A DNA stretch of 64,000 nt from Pseudonocardia sp. CNS-139. GTDB lineage: Bacteria > Actinomycetota > Actinomycetes > Mycobacteriales > Pseudonocardiaceae. The notes under the pieces were generated by a model, which did no database searches, was not told where the DNA came from, and saw only the letters and a program-made list of their open reading frames with translations. The DNA is taken from positions 62,001 through 126,000 of the forward strand of contig MKJX01000195.1 in NCBI GenBank assembly GCA_001942415.1, in the 5' to 3' direction. Shown piece by piece: positions 45,200-53,968 of this stretch (positions are counted from its first letter, which is position 1; each line of letters starts with the position of its first letter). The position numbers and the translations under genes are program-made.

Positions 45200-48095
45200 G
45201 TGCCCGTGATCCCGTCCGACGTCGCCGAGCTCCACGCCGACCTGACGAGGGCCGTGCGCGGCCGGGTGCGGTTCGACGCGGCGAGCCGGGCGATGTGGTC
45301 CGCCGACGCGTCCAACTACCGCCGGGTGCCGATCGGGGTCGTCACCCCGGTCGACGCCGACGACGTCGAGGCGGCCGTGTCGGTCTGCAGCACCCACGAC
45401 GTGCCGGTGCTGCCGCGCGGGGCCGGCACGAGCATCGCCGGCCAGGCCGTCAACACGGCGGTGGTGCTCGACTTCACCAGGCACCTGAACCAGGTGCTGG
45501 AGATCGACCCGGACGCCGCACCGCCCGTGTCCAGCCCGGTGTGGTGCTCGACGACCTGCGGGCCGCCGCGGGCGAGCACGGGCTGACGTTCGGGCCGGAC
45601 CCGTCCACGCACAGCCGCTGCACGCTCGGCGGGATGATCGGCAACAACGCGTGCGGCTCGCACTCGGTGGCCTGGGGCAAGACCGTCGACAACGTGCACG
45701 CCCTCGACGTGCTCACCTACCGCGGCGAGCGGATGCTCGTCGGGCCGGACACGCCGACCGGCGGGCGGCAGGTCGAGGCCCTGTACGCGCTGGCGGAGCG
45801 GTACGGCGACACCGTGCGCACCGCGTTCCCCGACCTCACCCGCCGGGTCTCCGGCTACAACCTCGACCAGCTCCTGCCGGAGCACGGCTTCGACCTCGCC
45901 CGCGCGCTCGTCGGCACCGAGGGCACGTGCGTCACGGTGCTGGAGGCGACCGTCGCGCTGGTCGAGGCGCCGGCCGCCCGCGCGCTCGCCGTGCTCGGCT
46001 TCCCGGACGCGTACGCGGCCGCCGACCACGTCACGGTCCTGCGCGAGCTGGGCCCGCTCACGATCGAGGGCATGGACGCCGGGCTGATCGCGGCGCTGCG
46101 GGCCGCGCACCCGGGCGAGACGGCGTCGCGGGCACTGCCGGAGGGCGGCGGTTGGCTCTACGTCGAGACGGGCGGCGCGACCCGCGCGGAGGCCGAGGCG
46201 GCGGCGCACGCCGTGGTCACCGCGATGAAGCCGTACGGGCCGACGAGCGTGGTGGTCGGCGACCCGGCGCAGATGCGGGCGCTCTGGCGCATCCGTGAGG
46301 ACGGCGCCGGCATCCTCACCCGCTCGCCCGACGGCGGCGAGGCGTGGCCGGGCTGGGAGGACGCGGCCGTCCCGCCGGAGCGGTTCGGCGCCTACCTGCG
46401 CGAGTTCGACGCGCTGCTCGCCCGGCACGGCCGCAAGGGCGCGTACTACGGGCACTTCGGCGACGGCTGCCTGCACGTCCGGATCGACTTCGACCTGCTC
46501 ACGAGCGCCGGCATCACCCGGTTCCGGGCGTCATGGAGGACGCGGCGGACCTCGCCGTGGCGCACGGCGGGTCGCTCTCCGGCGAGCACGGCGACGGCGT
46601 CGCCCGCGCCGAGCTGCTGCCCCGGATGTACCCGCCGGAGATCATCGAGGCGTTCGCCGAGTTCAAGCGGATCTGGGACCCGGACGACCGGATGAACCCC
46701 GGCCGCGTCGTCCGGCCGGCGAAGCTCGACGAGGACCTGCGGGTGTTCGTCGGGATGCCGACGATCCCGGACGCGCCGCGGCTCGCGTTCGCGCACGACC
46801 GCGGCTCGTTCACCCGCGCGACGCGGCGCTGCCTCGGCGTGGGCCGGTGCGTCACCGCGCACGGCGGCGTGATGTGCCCGAGCTACCGGGCCACCGGCGA
46901 GGAGATGCACTCCACCCGCGGCCGCGCCCGGCTGCTCTTCGAGATGGCGAACGGGCAGGTCGTGACGGGCGGCTGGCGGTCGCCGGAGGTGGCCGAGGCG
47001 CTGGACCTGTGCCTGTCGTGCAAGGGCTGCAAGAGCGACTGCCCGGTGGGTGTGGACATGGCCGCGTACAAGACGGAGTTCCTGGCCCAGCGCTACAAGC
47101 GCCGGCTGCGCCCGGCGAGCCACTACGCGATGGGCGCGCTCCCGCGCTGGCTGCGGCTGCTGCCGGCGTGGTCGTTCAACGCGGTGGCCGGTGGCCCGCT
47201 GGCCGGCCCGGCGAAACGCCTGGCCGGGATCGCGCGCGAGCGCACGATCCCGCGGCTGGCACGCCGCCGGTTCACCGCCTCCCGACCGAATGGCAGCAAA
47301 GCCACCCTCACGCCACCAGCCGGCATGGGGGTGGCTTTGCTGCAACCGGCGGGATCCCGGGGGCGGCTCCTGCTGTGGCCCGACACCTTCACCGACCGCT
47401 TCGACCCCTCGATCGCCGCCGACGCCGTCGCGGTGCTGACCGCGCTCGGCTACGCCGTGGAGCTGCCGCCGCGGACCGTCTGCTGCGGGCTGACCTGGAC
47501 CTCCACCGGGCAGGTCGACGCGGCCCGGAAGGTGCTGCGGCGCAGCCTGCGCACGATCGAGCCCTGGCTGGCCGCGGGCGTCCCGGTGGTGGGGCTGGAG
47601 CCGTCCTGCACGGCCGCGCTGCGCGCCGACGGTCCCGAGCTGCTCCCCGACGAGCCGCTCGCGGCGGCGCTCTCCGCCGGAGTCCGGACGTTCGCCGAGG
47701 TGCTCGCCTGCCACGCCGACGAGCTGCGGGAACGGGCGAGCGGCACGCGGCGGGCGCTCGTGCAGGTGCACTGCCACCAGCACGCGGAGCTGGGCACCGC
47801 CGACGACCGCACGGTGCTCGCGGCGCTGGGCGTGGAGGCCGAGGTGCTCGACTCCGGATGCTGTGGCCTGGCCGGCAACTTCGGTTTCGAGCGCGGCCAC
47901 TACGAGGTGTCGATGGCCTGTGCGGAACGGGTGCTGCTCCCCGCGGTGCGGGCCGCCGACGCGGACGTCGCGGTGCTGGCCGACGGCTTCAGCTGCCGCA
48001 CGCAGCTGCGCCAGGCCGGCACCCGCGAGCCCGTGCACCTCGCGCAGCTCGTGGCGCTCGCCCTGGGAGCCGGGGGATCACTCCCCACCGGCTAG
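45200..48095 (+). CDS. FAD-linked oxidase / 4Fe-4S / CCG-domain oxidoreductase, D-lactate-dehydrogenase-like (two frameshifts)
   Basis: About 965 residues with bases lost near 45520 and 46530. The N-terminal half is a GlcD-type flavoprotein (VPVLPRGAGTSIAGQAVNTA; CTLGGMIGNNACGSHSVAWG; GYNLDQLLPEHGF; YYGHFGDGCLHVRIDFDLLT; SLSGEHGDGVARAEL). A ferredoxin-like unit follows (CLSCKGCKSDCPVGVDMAA, plus GVGRCVTAHGGVMCPSYRAT), then two cysteine-rich CCG-type segments (PRTVCCGLTWTSTGQ; LDSGCCGLAGNFGFERGHY). This matches single-chain D-2-hydroxyacid dehydrogenases that feed quinones. The start may be GTG 45200 or 45206. An in-frame palindromic element occupies 47293-47343 between the Fe-S and CCG parts. 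Confidence 0.85.
47293..47343. repeat. 51-bp palindromic element inside the oxidoreductase gene
   Basis: GCAGCAAAGCCACCC (47293-47307) and GGGTGGCTTTGCTGC (47329-47343) are perfect 15-bp arms around a 21-nt loop. The element reads through in frame, adding roughly GSKATLTPPAGMGVALLQ to the linker between the Fe-S and CCG domains. Composition differs from the flanks (AAA, TTT and few GC third positions). No second copy was spotted by eye in the window. Confidence 0.7.
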
Positions 48096-48111
48096 GAGGA
48101 GGATCCGCCGC

Positions 48112-48954
48112 ATGGCGGAACGTGCCCTGGTGCTGGGTGGTGGCGGCGTCACCGGGATCGCGTGGGAGCTGGGCGTGCTCTCCGGGCTGCGCGCGCTCGG
48201 CGTCGACCTCACCGCCGCCGACGTCGTCGTCGGGACGTCGGCCGGTTCGGTGGTCGGGGCGCAGGTCGCGACCGGCGTCGATCCCCAGGAGCGGTACGAG
48301 GCCCAGCTCGCGCCCGCGGACGGTGAGCGGGCCGCCGCGCTGGGCCGCGGCGCCATGCTGCGGCTCGGCGTGGCCGTGCTCGGCGCCCGCGACCCGCAGC
48401 GGATGCGGGCCCGGATCGGGCAGGTCGCGCTGCGGGCCCGCACGGGGGTCCCGGCGGCCGAGCGGGTCGCGGTGATCGGACGCCGGCTGCCCGTGCACGA
48501 GTGGCCGGACCGGCCGCTGCGGATCACCGCCGTGGACGCCGACACCGGCGAGTTCCTTCTCCTGGACCGGGACGCCGGCGTGCCGCTGGTGGAGGCGGTC
48601 GCGGCGAGCTGCGCGGTACCCGGCGTCTGGCCGCCGGTCGAGACGGGCGGGCGCCGGTTGGTCGACGGCGGTGTGCGCTCGCCGGTCAACGCCGACCTCG
48701 CCGCGGGGTCCGACCGGGTGGTCGTGCTCGCCCCGCTGGTGCGCGGGCTCGGCCGGGGCTCCGGCGTGGCCGCGCAGGTCGAGGCGCTGCGCGCGGCCGG
48801 GGCGGACGTCGCGCTGGTCACCCCGGACAGCACCGCGCTCGCCGCGATCGGCCGCAACGTGCTGGACCCGGCCCACCGGGCGCCCGCGGCGATGGCCGGA
48901 CGCGCGCAGGCGGAGATCGTCGCGGACGCCGTCGGCGCCGTCTGGAACCGTTAG
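48112..48954 (+). CDS. Patatin-like phospholipase
   Basis: An intact 280-residue protein. The oxyanion loop is LVLGGGGVTGIAWELGVLSG, the nucleophile elbow GTSAGSVVG and the catalytic aspartate DGGVRSPVNADLA, giving the Ser-Asp dyad of the family. AGGAGGAGG precedes ATG 48112, one of the strongest ribosome-binding sites here. It lies 16 bp after the oxidoreductase stop and may be co-transcribed. Acts on acyl lipids; whether cytosolic or membrane-facing is unclear, as no signal peptide is present. Confidence 0.9.
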   Translation: MAERALVLGGGGVTGIAWELGVLSGLRALGVDLTAADVVVGTSAGSVVGAQVATGVDPQERYEAQLAPADGERAAALGRGAMLRLGVAVLGARDPQRMRARIGQVALRARTGVPAAERVAVIGRRLPVHEWPDRPLRITAVDADTGEFLLLDRDAGVPLVEAVAASCAVPGVWPPVETGGRRLVDGGVRSPVNADLAAGSDRVVVLAPLVRGLGRGSGVAAQVEALRAAGADVALVTPDSTALAAIGRNVLDPAHRAPAAMAGRAQAEIVADAVGAVWNR

Positions 48955-48975
48955 CCGTCGAATGGCGCCGGGTAG

Positions 48976-49811
<836 letters not shown>

Positions 49812-49857
49812 GGCCACATCCGGCGGGGGCCGCCGAACGGCCCTATGGTGGCTCGGC

Positions 49858-50172
49858 ATGTTGGCAATCACCGATCTCGCGGCCGAGGCCATCAAGACCC
49901 TGACCACGGATGCGGAGCTGCCCGACGGCAGCGGCCTCCGCATCACGGCGCCCGAGCAAGGGCAGGGCCTCGAGCTCTCCCTCGCCGGCCGGCCCGCCAC
50001 GGACGACGTCGTCCTCGCGGGTCAGGGGGTGAGCGTGTTCCTGGAGCCCGCGGCGGCCGAAGTGCTGGACGACAAGGTGCTCGACGTCCAGCCAGTGGCC
50101 AACGCCGACGGCGAGCAGGAGCTGCGGTTCGCCATCGCGCCCCAGACGACCCCCGAGATGCCCCAGCCCTGA
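49858..50172 (+). CDS. HesB/IscA-like protein lacking cysteines
   Basis: An intact 104-residue protein of the HesB fold: MLAITDLAAEAIKTLT, GLRITAPEQGQGLELSLAG and VSVFLEPAAAEVLDDKVLDV. The family normally assembles or carries Fe-S clusters through three cysteines, but this sequence has none, so a classical scaffold role is unlikely. TATGGT at 49844-49849 lies 8 nt before ATG 49858. It converges on the SGNH hydrolase gene across a strong hairpin. Confidence 0.75.
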   Translation: MLAITDLAAEAIKTLTTDAELPDGSGLRITAPEQGQGLELSLAGRPATDDVVLAGQGVSVFLEPAAAEVLDDKVLDVQPVANADGEQELRFAIAPQTTPEMPQP

Positions 50173-50184
50173 CAGCAGACCGAT

Positions 50185-50217
50185 CGGCGGGGCGGCCCAC
50201 GCGGAGCCGCCCCGCCG
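50185..50217. terminator. Bidirectional terminator hairpin
   Basis: CGGCGGGGCGGC (50185-50196) and GCCGCCCCGCCG (50206-50217) are perfect 12-bp arms around a 9-nt loop, 13 nt after the HesB-like stop and 8 nt before the stop of the convergent hydrolase. Confidence 0.75.
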
Positions 50218-50224
50218 CCGTCCG

Positions 50225-50836
50225 TCAGGCGTCGCGCACCGTCTCCAGCCACAGCTGCGCGATGGCCCGGTGCCCGGCGGGCGTCGGGTGCACGCCGTCG
50301 TCGGCGAGCGCCGCGGCGCCGTCCTCCTCGGCCCGTTTCCGCAGCTCACGGTAGGTCGGGACGAGCACGGCCGACCACCGCTCGGCCATCCGGCGCACCA
50401 CCTCGACCCGCTCCTCGACGTCCGGCCGCCAGTCCTCCTGGTCGGGCGAGACCGGCAGCACGAACGGCTCGACGAGCACGAGCCGCGGGCCGTCGGCGCC
50501 GGTCAGCGCCGCGAGCATCCGGTCGTAGCGCTCCTCGAACTCCGCGACCGGGCTCTCCAGGCCGCGGTCGAACCGGCGCCACGTGTCGTTGATCCCGATC
50601 AGCACGGACACCAGCCCGGCCCGGTGCGCGACGACGTCGTCGGTCCAGCGCTCCTCCAGGTCGACGAGCCGGTTGCCGCTGATGCCGGTGTTCACCACCC
50701 GCGGGCCGGCCGGGCCGAGCGCCTGCTCGACCTCGCGGACGTACCCGCGGCCGATGGCGCGCGGGTCGGTGCGCCGTCCGCAGTCGGTGACGCTGTCGCC
50801 CGTGAACAGGATCGTCCCGACGTCCTGCAGCTCCAT
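50225..50836 (-). CDS. SGNH/GDSL-family hydrolase
   Basis: An intact 203-residue esterase-type enzyme. Block I is ILFTGDSVTDCGR (nucleophile Ser), block II VVNTGISGNRLVDL, block III VLIGINDTWRRF and block V DDGVHPTPAGHRAIAQ with Asp-His. There is no signal peptide, so it acts in the cytoplasm. GGAG lies upstream of ATG 50836; an in-frame ATG at 50854 is possible. Likely a deacetylase or lipase-like esterase. Confidence 0.88.
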   Translation of the reverse strand: MELQDVGTILFTGDSVTDCGRRTDPRAIGRGYVREVEQALGPAGPRVVNTGISGNRLVDLEERWTDDVVAHRAGLVSVLIGINDTWRRFDRGLESPVAEFEERYDRMLAALTGADGPRLVLVEPFVLPVSPDQEDWRPDVEERVEVVRRMAERWSAVLVPTYRELRKRAEEDGAAALADDGVHPTPAGHRAIAQLWLETVRDA

Positions 50837-50879
50837 GCACGCTCCTTCGCCCAACTCATCTGACGACTACGCTCATCCT

Positions 50880-51884
50880 GTGGAATTCCGCTATCTCGGC
50901 GCATCCGGCCTCAAGGTCTCGCAGATCACGTACGGCAACTGGCTCACCCACGGTTCCCAGGTCGAGAACGACGCGGCGCTCGCCGCGGTCCGCGCCGCCC
51001 TGGACGCCGGGATCACCACCTTCGACACGGCGGACGTGTACGCCAACGGCGCGGCGGAGACCGTGCTCGGCGAGGCGCTCACCGGGCAGCGCCGCGCGTC
51101 GCTGGAGATCCTCACGAAGGTCTACTGGCCCACGGGCCCGAAGGGCCACAACGACAGCGGACTCTCCCGCAAGCACATCATGGAGTCGATCGACGCGAGC
51201 CTCACCCGGCTCCGCACCGACTACGTGGACCTCTACCAGGCCCACCGCTTCGACGTCGAGACGCCGCTCGAGGAGACGATGCAGGCGTTCGCCGACGTCG
51301 TCCGGGCCGGCAAGGCGCTCTACATCGGCGTCAGCGAGTGGACGGCCGACCAGCTGCGCGCCGGCCAGGCGCTCGCGACGCAGCTCGGCTACCGGATCGT
51401 CTCCAACCAGCCGCAGTACTCGGCGCTCTACCGCGTGATCGAGGAGCAGGTCGTCCCGGCGTCGGTGGAGCTGGGCGTCAGCCAGATCGTGTTCTCCCCG
51501 GTCGCGCAGGGCATCCTCACGGGCAAGTACAAGCCCGGCGCCGCACCGCCCGCCGGTTCTCGGGCCACCGACGAGAAGGGCGGCGCGAACATGATCGGCC
51601 GCTGGATGAACGACACGGTGCTCACCCGGGTGCAGCAGCTGGAGCCGGTCGCGGCCGAGCTCGGCGTCACGATGGCCCAGCTCGCGCTGGCGTGGGTGCT
51701 GCGCAACGAGAACGTGGCCTCGGCGATCATCGGCGCGTCCCGGCCCGAGCAGGTCACCGACAACGTCAGGGCGCTCGGCGTGACGCTCGACGACGACGTG
51801 CTCAAGCGGATCGACGAGGCGCTCGGCGACGCCGTGCTCCGGGACGCGGCGCTCACCCAGTCGCCGCCCCGCCGCCCCAGCTGA
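50880..51884 (+). CDS. Aldo-keto reductase, Kv-beta/YghZ-like
   Basis: An intact 334-residue protein opening VEFRYLGASGLKVSQITYGN. Tetrad: TFDTADVYANGAAE (Asp, Tyr), ILTKVYWP (Lys) and LYQAHRFD (His). Cofactor segments are GVSEWTADQL, SNQPQYSALYR, VFSPVAQGILTGKY and ASAIIGASRPEQVTDNV. This is the AKR subgroup related to potassium-channel beta subunits and methylglyoxal reductases. GTG 50880 follows TACGCT (50868-50873) by 6 nt; divergent from the SGNH gene. Confidence 0.92.
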   Translation: MEFRYLGASGLKVSQITYGNWLTHGSQVENDAALAAVRAALDAGITTFDTADVYANGAAETVLGEALTGQRRASLEILTKVYWPTGPKGHNDSGLSRKHIMESIDASLTRLRTDYVDLYQAHRFDVETPLEETMQAFADVVRAGKALYIGVSEWTADQLRAGQALATQLGYRIVSNQPQYSALYRVIEEQVVPASVELGVSQIVFSPVAQGILTGKYKPGAAPPAGSRATDEKGGANMIGRWMNDTVLTRVQQLEPVAAELGVTMAQLALAWVLRNENVASAIIGASRPEQVTDNVRALGVTLDDDVLKRIDEALGDAVLRDAALTQSPPRRPS

Positions 51885-51905
51885 CATCCGGCTGTCACCC
51901 GCCCC

Positions 51906-51935
51906 GGCGGGGCGCCCGTTCGGGGGTGCCCCGCC
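51906..51935 (+). terminator. GC-rich hairpin after the aldo-keto reductase
   Basis: GGCGGGGC (51906-51913) and GCCCCGCC (51928-51935) are perfect arms whose stem can extend inward (GCCC/GGGG). It starts 21 nt after the stop codon. Confidence 0.65.
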
Positions 51936-52310
51936 ACCGTCGTGTCCACAGACAGTAGACGGTATGCAATATCGGTTACTCTCCGTCGATCACTCGATCG
52001 GTCTGACCCTCGTTCGGCCTAGTTTGTTCATCGTCTCGCCACACGATGGCAAACACCGCAGGTCACGCGCCCGTCGCCGCTGGTGATCGATCGAGCGGTG
52101 CGCGTGCAAGTGCACGGTCGGCGTAGTCGACGGCCGGACGTAACCCATCTGGGTGGTCTCACGGGCCCCGATGGGGCGTCGCCGTGACATGAGAATCGCC
52201 TAATGCCCTGATCGGACGACACGAGCGGTCGAGTGATCTGGTCAAACCCGGCGGCGGTCGTGACGTTGAGTGCTTTACGGCCGAATGGCCTAGCGCTAGC
52301 GTGCGCCACT
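51936..52310 (+). promoter_or_regulatory. Long promoter/leader region of the polysaccharide operon
   Basis: About 375 bp with no gene and locally lower GC (for example 51957-51980 and 52019-52030). It holds several inverted repeats: CGTGCA-AG-TGCACG (52103-52116), ACCCA-TC-TGGGT (52143-52154), and a nested hairpin TCACGG-GCCCC...GGGGC-CCGTGA (52159-52187). A one-mismatch DnaA box GTGTCCACA lies near 51943. The promoter itself was not identified with confidence. The region suggests layered control of the downstream operon. Confidence 0.45.
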
Positions 52311-52433
52311 TGAGTGAGGGGCAACGCCCAGGCAGAGGGCCGAGCCGCCACTCGCACGGGGGACCCACGGCGTTGTCGGCTCCCGTGCCCGCCGCCCCTC
52401 AGTGACGAGCGAAGCCGTCCGACCGACCACTCG
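52311..52433 (+). ncRNA. Candidate structured 5' leader RNA
   Basis: TGAGGGGC (52315-52322) pairs with GCCCCTCA (52394-52401), enclosing an inner perfect stem GCACGGG (52354-52360) / CCCGTGC (52382-52388) and a competing small hairpin GGGC-AAC-GCCC (52319-52329). The segment CGGGGGACCCA (52357-52367) and the downstream GAAGCCGTCCGACCGACC recall parts of ydaO-type c-di-AMP riboswitches, but the second conserved half is not found. It ends 20 nt before the first gene of the operon. Structured leader is likely; riboswitch class is unproven. Confidence 0.4.
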
Positions 52434-52452
52434 CCCGGCCCGGGAGTCCTTC

Positions 52453-52611
52453 ATGTCCGTCGCAGTACCCTCTGCGCCACTCGACCTGCAGAGCGCACAG
52501 ACCACCGACATCGTGTCCATCGCCGGTGTCAGCGGTCCGTTACTGGTCCTGATCGCGATATCGGTGATCATCGGCACGCTGCTCGTGATCAACAGGCTGC
52601 CCAAGCGATGA
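52453..52611 (+). CDS. 52-residue single-pass membrane peptide
   Basis: MSVAVPSAPLDLQSAQTTDI is followed by a strongly hydrophobic helix VSGPLLVLIAISVIIGTLLV and the basic end INRLPKR. GGGAG lies 7 nt upstream of ATG 52453. The stop overlaps the ATG of the glycosyltransferase (ATGA), so translation is coupled and the peptide is probably made in step with the synthase. Topology: N-terminus outside, basic end inside. No family recognised. It could be a stabilising or regulatory subunit of the synthase; that is inference from position. Confidence 0.65.
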   Translation: MSVAVPSAPLDLQSAQTTDIVSIAGVSGPLLVLIAISVIIGTLLVINRLPKR

Positions 52612-53968
52612 CGGCGGCGCAGGGGATCACCACCAGGCTCCGCCGGTACATGCCGCTGGTCGGGGCGCTGCTCCTGATCGGCTGCTCGGTCATCGCGACC
52701 CGGCACTTCGGGCAGTACATCACCGACCAGACGTCGATCTTCATCTTCGTCGCGTACCTGTCGTTCGCCTACCTCGCGTTCACGCTGTGGATGGCGCACA
52801 CGCACGAGGACTACGTCGCGACGGACCCGGCGAGCGTCGCCTACCTCGACGGCCTGCGCGTCAGCGTCGTGATGCCGGTCTACAACGAGGACCCGGAGAC
52901 GTTCCGGCGGGCGCTGGAGTCGGTGGCCGCGCAGACCCGGCCCGTCCAGCGGCTGCACGTCGTGGACGACGGCAGCAGGACGAAGGCCTGCGCCGAGGAG
53001 ATGGAGCGGTTCATCGCCGCCCACCCGGAGCTGGACGCCGTCTACACGTACGTCAGCAACAACGGGAAACGCGAGGCGCAGGCCGTCGCGTTCCGGACCG
53101 ACCCGACCGCGGACGTCTTCGTCACGATGGACTCCGACACCATCCTCGACGAGCGGGCGGTCGAGAACGGTCTGCAGCCCTTCGCGAAGCCCAAGGTCAT
53201 GTCGGTGGCCGGGATGCTGATCGGGCTCAACCGCCGGCGCAGCCTGCTCACCCGGCTGGTCGACCTCGGCTACACGAACTCGACGCTCAACACGCGGGCC
53301 TGCCACTCCCGGCTGGGCAGCGTGTGCGTCAACCAGGGGCCGCTCGCGTTCTACCGGGCCTTCATCCCGCGCAAGTACCTCGACGCGTACCTGAACCACA
53401 CGTTCCTCGGCCGGCGGGTGGTGAGCGGCGACGACCGCATGCTCACGAACTTCTCGCTGCTGGAGGGCGAGACCGTGCTGCAGCAGTCGGCGATCGGCGC
53501 GACGCTGCTGCCGACCTCGATCGGCCACTCACGCGGCAGCGGATCCGCTGGTCGCGCTCGTTCTTCCGGGGCGGGATGTGGCTGATCCGGCACCTGCCCG
53601 CGAACCGGACGGCGTGGTGGCTGATGGCGTGGCGCTACGTCACGTTCTGCCTGTTCACGATCATGTACCCGACGATCCTGCTGGTGCAGCCGGCCCTGGA
53701 GGGCTACCTGCCGATCGCGTTCTTCGTGTACGTCGGGCTGCTCAGCTACGCGAAGTCGCTGCGCTACCTCACGGTGCGCCGCCGCGACGAGCCGTTCTGG
53801 TCGCAGCTGCTCACCTACCTGCTCGCGCCGCTCTCCACGATGCTGCACCTCTACCTGACGACGTTCCTGCGCTACGCCGGGCTGCTCAGCGTCCAGTCGA
53901 CGGGGTGGGGCACGCGCCAGAGCGTCGAGGTCGGCTTCACCATCGCGTCCGGGTCGGTCAAGGCATGA
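52608..53968 (+). CDS. Hyaluronan-synthase-like GT2 processive glycosyltransferase (frameshifted)
   Basis: About 453 residues with one base lost near 53532. Two N-terminal helices (LVGALLLIGCSVIATRHFG; IFIFVAYLSFAYLAFTLWMA) precede the GT-A domain: VSVVMPVYNEDP, HVVDDGSRTKAC, DVFVTMDSDTILDE (DxD), SGDDRMLTNFSLLEGETVLQ and the processivity motif RQRIRW (QxxRW) followed by SRSFFRGG. Three or four helices form the C-terminal channel. SGDDR-LTN and W-x-x-SFFR are close to streptococcal HasA and NodC-type enzymes, which make and extrude beta-linked polymers from UDP-sugars. Coupled to the upstream peptide and downstream acyltransferase by 4-bp overlaps. Confidence 0.87.

Noticed and set aside
52019..52070. 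c-di-GMP (GEMM) riboswitch, suggested by GGCAAAC
   Set aside because: The flanking stem and the GACGCAAAGCC element are missing.
52311..52433. Firm assignment as a c-di-AMP (ydaO) riboswitch
   Set aside because: Only two short motif resemblances; the second conserved half could not be found. Kept as an unclassified structured leader.
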